From Taklimakanibacter sp050246735 (GTDB lineage: Bacteria; Pseudomonadota; Alphaproteobacteria; Rhizobiales; Aestuariivirgaceae): 64,000 nt of DNA. Below, one piece after another: positions 36,045-47,499 of the stretch. The stretch spans positions 1 through 64,000 of the forward strand of contig JBFWVM010000015.1 in assembly GCA_050246735.1 (NCBI GenBank). Direction: 5' to 3'. The notes beneath the pieces were generated by a model. That model was not told where the DNA came from. It made no database searches and saw only the letters and a program-made list of their open reading frames with translations. Made by a program: the position numbers and the translations under genes. Numbering within the stretch: the first letter of the stretch is position 1; each line of letters begins with the position of its first letter.

Positions 36045-37171
36045 GGGAGGGGATCGCCGCGCCCACGGGGATGCTCGCGGAGCTGACGCATCGCTGCCCG
36101 CTGCGCTGCCCCTATTGCTCGAATCCGATCGAGCTCGATCGCCGCTCGCAGGAGCTCGATACCTCCGCCTGGCTGCGCGTGCTCGCCGAGGCGGCCGGGC
36201 TCGGCGTCGTGCAGGTGCATCTGTCGGGCGGCGAGCCCGCGGCGCGCCGGGATATCGTCGCCATAGTGCGCGGCTGCGCCGGCCTTGGCCTCTATTCCAA
36301 CCTCATCACCTCGGGCGTCGGCATCGGCGCGGCCAAGATGGCGGCGCTGGCCGAGGCCGGGCTGGACCACGTCCAGCTGTCCTTTCAGGCGACGAGGGCT
36401 GAGCCCAACGACCTGATCGGCGGCCGCGACGGCGCGTTCGCCAGGAAGCTCGATACGGCGCGCGCGGTGAGCCGCCTCGGCATACCGCTGACGCTCAATG
36501 CCGTGATCCATCGCCGCAACATTACGGAAATCGCGGACTTCGTGCGCCTCGCCGTCGATCTGGGCGCGAGGCGCGTGGAGATCGCCCACGCGCAGTATCA
36601 CGGCTGGGCCCTCAGGAACCGCGCCATGCTCATGCCGAGCCGCGAGCAGACGCTGGCTGCTGTAGCGCGCCTCGAGCGCCTGCGCCGGGAATATGCCGGC
36701 ACGATCGTGATCGACGCGGTCGTGCCCGACTACCATGCCCGCTATCCCAAGGCCTGCATGGGTGGATGGGGGCGGCGGACGCTCAACGTGACGCCGTCGG
36801 GAAAGGTGCTGCCCTGCCACGCGGCGGAGACCATTCCGGGACTCGACTTCTGGACCGTCAAGGAAAGGAGCCTTGCGGAGATCTGGGCGGACTCGCCGGC
36901 CTTCAACGCATTCCGCGGCACGGGATGGATGCGTGAGCCCTGCCGCAGCTGCGAAAGGCGGGAGATCGACTGGGGCGGATGCCGATGCCAGGCGCTCGCC
37001 ATCGCGGGCGCCGCAGAGGAGGCCGATCCCGTCTGCTGCAAGTCGCGGTTCCATGCGAGCATCGAGGCCATCGCCGCCGAGGACAGCGCCCGGCCTGCCG
37101 CCGCCTACCGCTATCGCGGCTTCGAGAAGCATCCGGACCACGCGGCGGCAATCGCCGACGCCGCGTCATGA
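36041..37171 (+). CDS. pqqE: PqqA peptide cyclase PqqE (radical SAM)
   Basis: This 376-aa radical SAM enzyme links Glu and Tyr of PqqA. The SAM cluster cysteines are C19, C23 and C26 in CPLRCPYC. The C-terminal SPASM region ends with CRSCERREIDWGGCRCQA and DPVCCKS, which bind the auxiliary clusters. The GTG start at 36041 overlaps the pqqD stop and gives the family length; the open frame extends upstream to 35843 within pqqD. No pqqF/G protease lies in the window. It is convergent with the agmatinase-family gene. Confidence 0.95.
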   Translation: MREGIAAPTGMLAELTHRCPLRCPYCSNPIELDRRSQELDTSAWLRVLAEAAGLGVVQVHLSGGEPAARRDIVAIVRGCAGLGLYSNLITSGVGIGAAKMAALAEAGLDHVQLSFQATRAEPNDLIGGRDGAFARKLDTARAVSRLGIPLTLNAVIHRRNITEIADFVRLAVDLGARRVEIAHAQYHGWALRNRAMLMPSREQTLAAVARLERLRREYAGTIVIDAVVPDYHARYPKACMGGWGRRTLNVTPSGKVLPCHAAETIPGLDFWTVKERSLAEIWADSPAFNAFRGTGWMREPCRSCERREIDWGGCRCQALAIAGAAEEADPVCCKSRFHASIEAIAAEDSARPAAAYRYRGFEKHPDHAAAIADAAS

Positions 37172-37196
37172 GGGGCCGCAGCCGGCGCCGCCGTGA

Positions 37197-38147
37197 TCAG
37201 CGCCGCTTCACCCCCGGCAGCACGCAGAGCATCTCGAACAGGAGATTGGCGGCGGTGAGCGCGGTATTGCCGCTCGGATCGTAGGGCGGCGACACCTCGA
37301 CCAGGTCGCAGCCGACCAGGTCGAGGCCTGAGGCGCCGCGGATGATCTCCAAGGCCTGGATGGTCGTGAGGCCGCCGATCTCGGGCGTGCCGGTGCCGGG
37401 CGCGAAAGCGGGATCGAGGCTGTCGATGTCGAAGCTCAGATAGACCGGGCCCTTGCCCATCTGGCGGCGCACCTCCTCCATCAGCGGAGCGAGCGACTTG
37501 TGCCAGCATTCCTCGGCCTGGACGACGCGGAAGCCCTGGCGGCGCGGCCAGTCGAAATCGTCCGCCGCATAGCCCGTCGCCCTGAGGCCGATCTGGATGC
37601 AGCGTTTGGTGTCGAGCAGCCGGTCCTCGACCGCGCGGCGGAAGGGCGTGCCATGCGCGATCTTCTCGCCGAACATGTTCTCGTTGATGTCGGCATGGGC
37701 GTCGACATGGATGAGGCCGACGGGGCCGTATTTCCCGGCGACGGCGCGCAGGATGGGATAGGTCAGCGTGTGGTCGCCGCCCAAGGTCAGGGGCCGGCAA
37801 CCGCTGGCGATGATCGTGCGATAGGCGTCGGTGATGATGTCCATGCATTTCGGCAGGTTGAACGTGTCGATCGCCACATCGCCGATATCGGCGACCATCA
37901 GGCTGTCGAATGGCGCGGCGCAGGTCGCCATGTTGTAGGGCCGGATCAGGCAGGATTCGGCGCGGATCTGACGCGGGCCGTAGCGGGTGCCGGCGCGGTT
38001 CGAGGCGCCGATATCCATGGGGATGCCGACGAAACACGCGTCGAGCCCGTCGGTCCCGGCTTGCGTCGGCAGGCGCATCATGGTGGCCGGGCCGCCGAAA
38101 CGCGGCATCTGGTTCCCGCCCAAAGGCTGATTGAAGGCTCGTGTCAT
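37197..38147 (-). CDS. speB: Agmatinase / guanidinobutyrase family ureohydrolase
   Basis: This protein of about 316 aa belongs to the arginase superfamily and probably releases urea from agmatine or a guanidino acid. Manganese ligands are in GGDHTLTYP, HVDAHADINENMFG and SFDIDSLDPAFAPGTGTPE. Two adjacent ATGs occur at 38150 and 38147; GAGGAG upstream fits 38147 better. Substrate choice between agmatine, guanidinobutyrate and guanidinopropionate cannot be made from sequence alone. It is a single gene between the convergent pqq operon and the divergent acyl-CoA synthetase. Confidence 0.85.
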   Translation of the reverse strand: MTRAFNQPLGGNQMPRFGGPATMMRLPTQAGTDGLDACFVGIPMDIGASNRAGTRYGPRQIRAESCLIRPYNMATCAAPFDSLMVADIGDVAIDTFNLPKCMDIITDAYRTIIASGCRPLTLGGDHTLTYPILRAVAGKYGPVGLIHVDAHADINENMFGEKIAHGTPFRRAVEDRLLDTKRCIQIGLRATGYAADDFDWPRRQGFRVVQAEECWHKSLAPLMEEVRRQMGKGPVYLSFDIDSLDPAFAPGTGTPEIGGLTTIQALEIIRGASGLDLVGCDLVEVSPPYDPSGNTALTAANLLFEMLCVLPGVKRR

Positions 38148-38288
38148 CATGGCTCCTCGCAGACGTTTCCGGTCACAGGTGACACGCTGCCCGGGGTTAG
38201 GCAAGAGGTTCCCCGTCACCTGGACTTTCGATCAGCCGGGTTGAAACCCGGGCCATAATCCTATTTGCTGGCGCCGGAAGGAGTCCGA

Positions 38289-39947
38289 TTGGCCAGGCTC
38301 ACGCAAAGCTATGTGCATGGGGCGAGCGGCGTGCCGCTGATCGGCCAGACCCTGGGCGCGTTCTTCGACGCGGCGGCGGGCCGCTGGGGAGAATGCGACG
38401 CGCTCGTCGTGCGCCACCAGGACGTGCGCTGGACCTATGCCGAGCTCAAGCGCCGGGTCGACGACTTTGCCGCAGGATTGCTGGCGCTGGGGCTCGAGCC
38501 CGGCGACCGCGTCGGCATCTGGTCCCCCAACAATGCCGAATGGGTGGTCACCCAGTTCGCCACTGCCAAGGCCGGGCTGGTCCTGGTCAACATCAATCCC
38601 GCCTATCGTCTCGCGGAAGCCGACTACGCGCTCAACAAGGTCGAATGCCGGGCGCTCGTGACCGCGAGCCGGTACAAGAGCAGCGACTATATCGGCATGC
38701 TGAGGGAACTCGGCTCGGGCAACCGCCTGCCGCATCTCGAGACCATCATCCAGATCGGCGGAGAAGAGGCAGGGATGCTCGCCTTCGGCGCCGTCGCCGG
38801 CCGCGCCGGGCCGGAGCACCGCCAAAGGCTGGCCGGGATCGGCGCCGCCCTGCAATTCGACGATCCGATCAACATCCAGTTCACCAGCGGCACCACCGGC
38901 TATCCCAAGGGCGCCACGCTCACCCACCACAACATCCTGAACAACGGCTTCTTCATCGGCGAGACGATGCGCCTGTCGGAAAAGGACCGCATCTGCATCC
39001 CGGTGCCGCTCTATCATTGCTTCGGCATGGTGCTGGGCAATCTCGCCTGCATCACCCATGGCTCTGCCATGGTCTATCCGGGCGAAGGCTTCGATCCCCT
39101 GGGCGTACTCGAGACCGTGGAAGCCGAGCGCTGCACCGGCCTCTATGGCGTGCCGACGATGTTCATCGCCGAGCTCGGCCATGCCGAGTTCGGGAAGTTC
39201 GACCTCGCGACGCTGCGCACCGGCATCATGGCGGGCTCGCCCTGCCCGGTCGAGGTGATGAAACAGGTCGTCAGGGACATGCACATGAACGAGGTCACCA
39301 TCTGCTACGGCATGACCGAGACCAGCCCGGTGAGCTTCCAGACCTCGGCCGACGATCCGCTCGAGAAGCGCGTCGGCACGGTCGGGCGCATCCATCCCCA
39401 TGTCGAGGTGAAGGTCGTCGACGCCGAGGGGCGCATCGTGCCGCCCGGCGTGCCGGGCGAGCTCTGCACCCGCGGCTATTCGGTGATGCGCGGCTACTGG
39501 AACGACGAGGAGAAGACGCGGGAGGCGATCGACCAGGGGCGGTGGATGCATACGGGCGATCTCGCCACGATCGACGCGGAAGGCTATTGCAACATCGTCG
39601 GGCGCATCAAGGACATGGTGATCAGGGGCGGGGAGAACATCTATCCGCGCGAGATCGAGGAGTTCCTCTACCGGCATCCGAAGATCGCCGACGTGCAGGT
39701 GATCGGCGTGCCCGACCGCAAATACGGCGAGGAGCTGTGCGCCTGGATCAGGCTCAAGGCGGATCAGAGCTGCACGGACGAGGAGATCCGGCAATTCTGC
39801 GAGGGGCAGATCGCGCATTACAAGATTCCGCGCTATGTGATGTTCGTCGACGCCTTCCCGATGACGGTGACCGGCAAGATCCAGAAGTATCTGATGCGCG
39901 AAGAGGCGCGCCGGCAGCTGGGGCTCGAGGAGGAGAAGACCGCATGA
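38289..39947 (+). CDS. AMP-binding acyl-CoA synthetase
   Basis: This 552-aa member of the ANL superfamily activates a carboxylic acid to acyl-CoA. The P-loop is FTSGTTGYPKGAT. Later motifs are YGMTETSPVS, WMHTGDLATID, GRIKDMVIRGGENIYP and the C-terminal lysine region TVTGKIQKYLM. The TTG at 38289 is chosen because GGAAGGAG ends six bases before it; another TTG at 38265 is possible. It is first in a row with ivd and mccBA, so branched or medium-chain acids from leucine-related metabolism are likely substrates, which is inferred from context. Confidence 0.9.
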   Translation: MARLTQSYVHGASGVPLIGQTLGAFFDAAAGRWGECDALVVRHQDVRWTYAELKRRVDDFAAGLLALGLEPGDRVGIWSPNNAEWVVTQFATAKAGLVLVNINPAYRLAEADYALNKVECRALVTASRYKSSDYIGMLRELGSGNRLPHLETIIQIGGEEAGMLAFGAVAGRAGPEHRQRLAGIGAALQFDDPINIQFTSGTTGYPKGATLTHHNILNNGFFIGETMRLSEKDRICIPVPLYHCFGMVLGNLACITHGSAMVYPGEGFDPLGVLETVEAERCTGLYGVPTMFIAELGHAEFGKFDLATLRTGIMAGSPCPVEVMKQVVRDMHMNEVTICYGMTETSPVSFQTSADDPLEKRVGTVGRIHPHVEVKVVDAEGRIVPPGVPGELCTRGYSVMRGYWNDEEKTREAIDQGRWMHTGDLATIDAEGYCNIVGRIKDMVIRGGENIYPREIEEFLYRHPKIADVQVIGVPDRKYGEELCAWIRLKADQSCTDEEIRQFCEGQIAHYKIPRYVMFVDAFPMTVTGKIQKYLMREEARRQLGLEEEKTA

Positions 39948-39963
39948 CGGGACTGGATTGAAC

Positions 39964-41136
39964 ATGGCAGACAACGGCAATTTCGGCCTCGATTTCGATC
40001 TCGGCGAAACGCCCGAGATGATCCGCAACACGGTCTCGGCCTTCGCCCAGGCCGAGATCGCGCCGCGGGCGGCGGAGATCGACAGGTCCAACGAGTTTCC
40101 GCGCGACCTGTGGCCCAGGCTCGGCGAGCTCGGCCTCCACGGCATCACGGTCGAGGAGGAGTTCGGCGGGCTGGGCCTCGGCTATCTCGACCATGCGGTG
40201 GCGGTCGAGGAGGTGAGCCGCGCCTCGGGCTCGGTCGGCCTGTCCTATGGCGCCCACTCCAACCTGTGCATCAACCAGATCCGCCGCAACGGCTCGGACG
40301 CGCAGAAGAAGCGCTACCTGCCGAAGCTCATCTCCGGCGAGCATGTGGGGGCGCTCGCCATGTCGGAGCCGGGCTCGGGCTCGGACGTCGTCTCGATGCG
40401 CACCCGGGCCGAGAAGAAGGGATCGAAATACATCCTCAACGGCAACAAGATGTGGATCACCAACGGTCCCATCGCCGACACGCTGTTCGTCTATGCCAAG
40501 ACCGATCCCCAGGCGGGGTCCGGGGGCATCACCAGCTTCCTCGTCGAGAAGGGCTTCAAGGGCTTCCGCACCGCGCAGAAGCTCGACAAGCTCGGCATGA
40601 GGGGGTCGGACACGGGCGAGCTCATCTTCGAGGACTGCGAAGTGCCGGAAGAGAACGTCGTCGGCGAGGTGAACAGGGGCGTGCGGGTGCTCATGTCGGG
40701 CCTCGACTACGAGCGCGCGGTGCTCGCCGCCGGCGCCGTCGGCATCATGCGCACGGCGCTCGACGTCGTCCTGCCCTATGTCCACGACCGCAAGCAGTTC
40801 GGCCAGCCGATCGGCACGTTCCAGCTGGTGCAGGGCAAGCTCGCCGACATGTATGTGCTGATGAACGCGGCGCGCTCCTATGTCTACACCGTGTGCCGGG
40901 CCTGCGACCAGGGCCGCGTCACCCGCGAGGACGCGGCGGGCGCCATCCTCTTCGCCGCCGAGAAGGCGACGCAGGTGGCGCTCGACGCCATCCAGCTCCT
41001 GGGCGGCAACGGCTATATCAACGATTTCCCGACCGGACGCCTGCTGCGCGACGCCAAGCTCTACGAGATCGGCGCCGGCACCAGCGAGATCCGCCGCATG
41101 CTGATCGGCCGCGAGCTGTTCGAGAAGTCGGTCTGA
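39964..41136 (+). CDS. ivd: Isovaleryl-CoA dehydrogenase
   Basis: This 390-aa acyl-CoA dehydrogenase oxidises isovaleryl-CoA to 3-methylcrotonyl-CoA in leucine breakdown. It is highly typical: EEEFGGLGLGYLDHAVAVEE, LSYGAHSNLCINQIRRNG, the FAD segment AMSEPGSGSDVVSMR, and SGLDYERAVLAAG, which carries the Ivd-type catalytic glutamate. The C-terminus is LLGGNGYINDFPTGR and GTSEIRRMLIGREL. The ATG at 39964 is preferred to the TTG at 39958. It is followed by 459 bp of repeats and then by the carboxylase that uses its product. Confidence 0.95.
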   Translation: MADNGNFGLDFDLGETPEMIRNTVSAFAQAEIAPRAAEIDRSNEFPRDLWPRLGELGLHGITVEEEFGGLGLGYLDHAVAVEEVSRASGSVGLSYGAHSNLCINQIRRNGSDAQKKRYLPKLISGEHVGALAMSEPGSGSDVVSMRTRAEKKGSKYILNGNKMWITNGPIADTLFVYAKTDPQAGSGGITSFLVEKGFKGFRTAQKLDKLGMRGSDTGELIFEDCEVPEENVVGEVNRGVRVLMSGLDYERAVLAAGAVGIMRTALDVVLPYVHDRKQFGQPIGTFQLVQGKLADMYVLMNAARSYVYTVCRACDQGRVTREDAAGAILFAAEKATQVALDAIQLLGGNGYINDFPTGRLLRDAKLYEIGAGTSEIRRMLIGRELFEKSV

Positions 41137-41170
41137 CATGATGGGCGGGATCGTTCCATCGGCGTGGCTG

Positions 41171-41587
41171 GATTTCCCTCCCCCTTGCGGGGAGGTCGCG
41201 AGGTTTCTCCCTGTTCCTTCAGGCTCGCGGAGCCAGGACTTGAAGGACTGCCCGACCCCCACCCCAACCCCTCCCCACAAGGGGGAGGGGAAACGGGGGG
41301 CGCTGGATTTCCCTCCCCCTTGCGGGGAGGTCGCGAGGTTTCTCCCTGTTCCTTCAGGCTCGCGGAACCAGGACTTGAAGGACTGCCCGACCCCCACCCC
41401 AGCCCCTCCCCGCAAGGGGGAGGGGAAACGTGGCGCGCTTGATTTCCCTCCCCTTTGCGGGGAGGGATCAAGGGTGGGGGTCGCGAGGTTTCTCCCTGCT
41501 CCTTCAGGCTCGCGGAACCAGGACTTGAAGGACTGCCCGACCCCCACCCCAGCCCCTCCCCGCAAGGGGGAGGGGAATCGGAGAGTG
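41171..41587 (+). repeat. Three tandem copies of a 135-bp palindromic-ended repeat between ivd and mccB
   Basis: CCCTCCCC-type starts occur at 41176, 41311 and 41446, an exact 135-bp spacing. Each copy contains GAGGTTTCTCCCTG, CCTTCAGGCTCGCGGA, CCAGGACTTGAAGGACTGCC and a closing CCCCTCCCC-GCAAGGGGGAGGGG hairpin. The third copy carries an insertion of about 17 bp with GGGATCAAGGGTGGGGG. The outer arms are complementary, so each unit could fold into a large hairpin. The arms match the repeats at the left end of the window. Confidence 0.88.
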
Positions 41588-41595
41588 TGGGCTCG

Positions 41596-43203
41596 ATGAC
41601 CCGGATCAAAAGCGGGATCGATCCGCAATCCGAGACGTTCCGGCGCAACGAGGAGCATATGCGCGGGCTGGTCGAGGACCTGCGCAAGGTGTCGGCCCAT
41701 ATCATGCAGGGCGGTCCCAAGGCCTCGCGTGCGCGCCACGAAGCGCGCGGAAAGCTGCTGCCGCGCGAGCGCGTGCTGCGCCTCATCGATCGCGGCTCGC
41801 CCTTCCTGGAAGTCGGCCATCTCGCCGCCCACGAGATGTATCAGGGCGAGGTGCCGTCCGCCGGCATCATCACCGGCATCGGCCGGGTCGGTGCGCGCGA
41901 ATGCATGATCGTGTGCAACGACGCGACGGTGAAGGGCGGCACCTATTATCCGCTCACCGTCAAGAAGCACCTGCGCGCCCAGGAGATCGCCGAGCAGAAC
42001 CGGCTGACCTGCATCTATCTGGTCGATTCGGGCGGCGCCAACCTGCCCAACCAGGACGAGGTCTTTCCCGACCGCGACCATTTCGGCCGCATCTTCTTCA
42101 ACCAGGCCAACATGTCGGCCAAGGGCATCCATCAGATCGCGGTGGTGATGGGCTCGTGCACGGCGGGCGGCGCCTATGTGCCGGCGATGGCGGACCAGAG
42201 CATCATCGTGCGCGGGCAGGGCACGATCTTCTTAGGGGGACCGCCGCTGGTGAAGGCGGCGACCGGCGAGGTGGTGAGCGCTGAGGACCTGGGCGGGGCA
42301 GAGGTCCATACGCGGCTCTCGGGTGTCGCCGACCATCTCGCCCAGAACGACGAGCATGCGCTCGAGCTGGCGCGGCGCGCCGTCGCCAGCCTGCAGGTCA
42401 GGAAGCCGCAGGACGTCGTCCGGCGTACGGCCGCGGCGCCCGATTACGACCCGGCCGAGCTCTATGGCGTCATGCCGCCGACCTCGCGCGAGCCCTTCGA
42501 CGTGCGCGAGGTGATCGCGCGCATCGTCGATGGAAGCGTGCTCGACGAGTTCAAGGCGCTCTATGGCCGGACGCTGGTCACCGGCTTCGCCCATGTGCAC
42601 GGCATGCCGGTCGGCATCCTCGCCAATGACGGCATCCTGTTCTCCGAATCCGCCGTCAAGGGCGCGCATTTCATCGAGATCTGCTGCCAGCAGCGCATAC
42701 CGCTCCTGTTCCTGCAGAACATCACCGGCTTCATGGTCGGGCGCAAATACGAGAACGAAGGCATCGCCAGGCACGGCGCGAAGCTCGTGACCGCGGTGGC
42801 GACCGCCCAGGTGCCGAAGATCACGGTCATCATCGGCGGCAGCTTCGGCGCCGGCAATTACGGCATGTGCGGGCGGGCCTATTCGCCGCGCTTCCTGTGG
42901 ATGTGGCCGAATGCGCGCATCTCGGTGATGGGCGGCGAGCAGGCCGCCCATGTGCTCGCCACCGTGAAGCGCGACGGCCTCGCCGCCAGGGGCGAGACAT
43001 GGAGCGAAGCCGACGAGGAAGCCTTCAAGGCGCCGATCCGCGAGCAGTATGAGCATCAGGGCCATCCCTATTACGCATCGGCGCGGCTGTGGGACGACGG
43101 CATCATCGACCCGGCCGAGACGCGCAGGGTGGTGGGCCTGAGCCTCTCGGCCGCGCTCAACGCGCCGATCCCCGAAACCCGCTTCGGCATATTCAGGATG
43201 TGA
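41596..43203 (+). CDS. mccB: Methylcrotonyl-CoA carboxylase, carboxyltransferase (beta) subunit
   Basis: This 535-aa protein transfers carboxyl from biotin to 3-methylcrotonyl-CoA. Family features are GKLLPRERVLRLIDRGSPFLE, MIVCNDATVKGGTYYPLT, YLVDSGGANLPNQDEVFPD, and two crotonase-like oxyanion regions (GSCTAGGAYVPAM, GGSFGAGNYGMCGRAY). The ATG at 41596 is preferred; the longer frame would read through the repeat array. Its stop lies 2 bp before mccA. It is located after ivd, in pathway order. Confidence 0.95.
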   Translation: MTRIKSGIDPQSETFRRNEEHMRGLVEDLRKVSAHIMQGGPKASRARHEARGKLLPRERVLRLIDRGSPFLEVGHLAAHEMYQGEVPSAGIITGIGRVGARECMIVCNDATVKGGTYYPLTVKKHLRAQEIAEQNRLTCIYLVDSGGANLPNQDEVFPDRDHFGRIFFNQANMSAKGIHQIAVVMGSCTAGGAYVPAMADQSIIVRGQGTIFLGGPPLVKAATGEVVSAEDLGGAEVHTRLSGVADHLAQNDEHALELARRAVASLQVRKPQDVVRRTAAAPDYDPAELYGVMPPTSREPFDVREVIARIVDGSVLDEFKALYGRTLVTGFAHVHGMPVGILANDGILFSESAVKGAHFIEICCQQRIPLLFLQNITGFMVGRKYENEGIARHGAKLVTAVATAQVPKITVIIGGSFGAGNYGMCGRAYSPRFLWMWPNARISVMGGEQAAHVLATVKRDGLAARGETWSEADEEAFKAPIREQYEHQGHPYYASARLWDDGIIDPAETRRVVGLSLSAALNAPIPETRFGIFRM

Positions 43204-43205
43204 CC

Positions 43206-45194
<1,989 letters not shown>

Positions 45195-45288
45195 TGCCGC
45201 CGGCCTATCGCAAAGCGGTCCCGGATCGGTTAAATGCCAATGATTGCTCTATCGGCACTTATCCTTAAGGAAGGGCGCGGCCCGCTTC

Positions 45289-46434
45289 ATGGACTTTTCC
45301 CCCAGCGACGATCAGGCCCGGATCAGGGACATGGTGAAGGGCTTCGCGGCCGGGAAGATAGCCCCCTTCGCCGGGCAATGGGACGAAGACAGGACGATCC
45401 CGCGCGGCGTGCTGAAGGAAGCGGCGGGCCTTGGCCTTGCCGCCATCACGGTGGGCGAGGAGCATGGCGGATCGGGCCTGTCGCGCCTCGATTCCGCTCT
45501 CATCTTCGAGGAGCTCTCCTATGCCGATCCGGTCGTGGCGAGCTTCCTCTCGATCCACAATATGTGCGCCTGGATCGTCGACACCTATGGCAGCGCCGAG
45601 CAGCGCCAGGCCTGGCTGCCCAGGCTCTGCGCCATGGATCTCATCGCGAGCTACTGCCTCACCGAGCCGGGTTCGGGATCGGATGCGGCGGCGCTCAGGA
45701 CCAAAGCGGTGAAGGACGGCAACAGCCACTATCGCGTCTCGGGCTCCAAGGCCTTCATCTCGGGCGGCGGCTATTCCGACATCTATCTGGTGATGTGCCG
45801 CACCGGCGAGGAAGGTCCCCGGGGCATCTCCTGCATGCTGGTCGAGAAGGACGCGGCGGGCCTGAGCTTCGGCGCCAATGAAAGGAAGATGGGCTGGCAT
45901 GCGCAGGCGACGGCCACCGTCAACCTCGATGCGGTGCGGGTGCCGGCGGCGCAGCTCATCGGCGGCGAGGGCAGGGGCTTCTCCATCGCCATGAACGGCC
46001 TCAATGGCGGCAGGCTCAATATCGCCGCCTGCAGCCTGGGCGGCGCCCAGGCGGCGCTCGACAAGGCTGTCGCCTATATGAAGGAGCGCAAGGCGTTCGG
46101 CAGAAGCCTCGCCGATTTCCAGGCGCTGCAGTTCAAGATCGCCGACATGGAGACGGAGCTGCAGGCGGCGCGCGTCTTCCTCCACCAGGCGGCCTGGAAG
46201 CTCGACCGGAAGGCGCCCGATGCGCGCAAGTTCTGCGCCATGGCCAAGCGGCTGGTCACCGACACCGGTTTCCGCGTCGCCAACGAGGCGCTGCAGATCC
46301 ACGGCGGCTACGGCTATCTCAAGGAATTCGGCATCGAGAAGACGGTGCGCGATCTCAGGGTGCATCAGATCCTCGAAGGCACCAACGAGATCATGCGGGT
46401 CATCGTCGCGCGCGACATGCTGGGTGAGGGCTAG
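45289..46434 (+). CDS. Acyl-CoA dehydrogenase, probably isobutyryl-CoA dehydrogenase
   Basis: This 381-aa flavoprotein probably converts isobutyryl-CoA to methacrylyl-CoA in valine breakdown. The FAD/substrate region is LTEPGSGSDAAALRTKAV, followed by GGGYSDIYLVMCRTG. The end has LQIHGGYGYLKEFGIEKTVR and HQILEGTNEIMR, where the glutamate is the catalytic base of short-chain types. Assignment to isobutyryl-CoA is supported by the next two genes, the following steps of valine catabolism. The ATG at 45289 starts the family-like MDFSPSDDQ; the open frame from 45244 adds basic residues with no homology. Confidence 0.9.
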   Translation: MDFSPSDDQARIRDMVKGFAAGKIAPFAGQWDEDRTIPRGVLKEAAGLGLAAITVGEEHGGSGLSRLDSALIFEELSYADPVVASFLSIHNMCAWIVDTYGSAEQRQAWLPRLCAMDLIASYCLTEPGSGSDAAALRTKAVKDGNSHYRVSGSKAFISGGGYSDIYLVMCRTGEEGPRGISCMLVEKDAAGLSFGANERKMGWHAQATATVNLDAVRVPAAQLIGGEGRGFSIAMNGLNGGRLNIAACSLGGAQAALDKAVAYMKERKAFGRSLADFQALQFKIADMETELQAARVFLHQAAWKLDRKAPDARKFCAMAKRLVTDTGFRVANEALQIHGGYGYLKEFGIEKTVRDLRVHQILEGTNEIMRVIVARDMLGEG

Positions 46435-46443
46435 CGAAACGGA

Positions 46444-47499
46444 ATGACAGAGGACGTCATCATCCGCAGCGAAGGCGCCGCCGGCCGCATCACGCTCAAC
46501 CGGCCCAAGGCGCTCAATGCCCTCAACATGGCGATGACCGAGGCCATCGCCGCGGCGCTCACGCGGTGGCGCGACGACGACCGCATCAGCCACGTCGTCA
46601 TCGACGGCACCGGCGGGCGCGCCTTCTGTGCGGGCGGCGACATCAGGGCGGTCTATGACGCCATACCGGGCGATCCCGAATTCCCCCGCCGCTACTGGCG
46701 CGCCGAATACCGGCTCAATGCCGCGATCGCGCGCTATGCCAAGCCCTATGTGGCGCTCATGGACGGCTTCTGCCTGGGCGGCGGCGTCGGGCTCGCGGCG
46801 CATGGCTCGCATCGCATCGTCACCGAGCGCTCGGCCGTCGGCATGCCCGAAACCGCCATCGGCTTCACCCCGGACGTCGGTGGCTCGTGGCTTCTGGCGC
46901 GAGCGCCCGGCCATGCCGGCGAATACATGGCGGCGAGCGCCTATCGCATGGGCGCGGCGGACGCGATCCATGCGGGCTTCGCCGACACGGCGGTCCGCGC
47001 CGACGACGTTCCCGCCTTCATCGCGGCGCTATGCGAGGGACGCGACGTGGGCGAGACGGCGCGGCGTTTCGCCTCCTATCCCGGCGCCAGCGCGCTCGCC
47101 GAGCGCCGGGCCGACATCGATCTCGTGTTCGGCACCGAGACCATCCAGGAGGCGGTGCGTCGCCTCGAGGCGAAAGGCGGTCCCTGGGCGGAAGAGACGC
47201 TCGGGAAGATCGCCGCCCATTCACCGACGGCGCTCGCCGCGGCGCATTACTCGGTCCGCAAGGCGCGCGGGCACGGCAGGCTGGAGGAGAGCATCGATCA
47301 CGAATATCGCTATGCCCATCGCGCCGTCGCCCTGCACGACTTCCGCGAGGGGGTGCGAGCACTCCTCGTCGACAAGGACGGCAGGCCGCAATGGCGCCCG
47401 GCGCGGCTCGACGACGTGCGCTTCGGCGATATCGCCGCGCTGTTCGCGCCGCTCGGCGAGGATGAGCTGGGTCTGATGTCCAGGAGTGCGTCGCCATGA
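46444..47499 (+). CDS. Enoyl-CoA hydratase/isomerase family, probable 3-hydroxyisobutyryl-CoA hydrolase
   Basis: This 351-aa crotonase-fold protein has the length of 3-hydroxyisobutyryl-CoA hydrolases, longer than simple hydratases. Motifs are GRAFCAGGDIRAVYD, the oxyanion-forming GFCLGGGVGLAAHGSHRIV and MPETAIGFTPDVGGSW. It would release 3-hydroxyisobutyrate from its CoA ester, upstream of MmsB, whose start overlaps its stop (ATGA). A separate hydratase for methacrylyl-CoA is not present in the window. Confidence 0.88.
   Translation: MTEDVIIRSEGAAGRITLNRPKALNALNMAMTEAIAAALTRWRDDDRISHVVIDGTGGRAFCAGGDIRAVYDAIPGDPEFPRRYWRAEYRLNAAIARYAKPYVALMDGFCLGGGVGLAAHGSHRIVTERSAVGMPETAIGFTPDVGGSWLLARAPGHAGEYMAASAYRMGAADAIHAGFADTAVRADDVPAFIAALCEGRDVGETARRFASYPGASALAERRADIDLVFGTETIQEAVRRLEAKGGPWAEETLGKIAAHSPTALAAAHYSVRKARGHGRLEESIDHEYRYAHRAVALHDFREGVRALLVDKDGRPQWRPARLDDVRFGDIAALFAPLGEDELGLMSRSASP

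Noticed and set aside
41137..41595. Coding extension of mccB into the repeat array
   Set aside because: The extension translates the 135-bp repeats, has no homology to the carboxylase and the ATG at 41596 gives normal family length.
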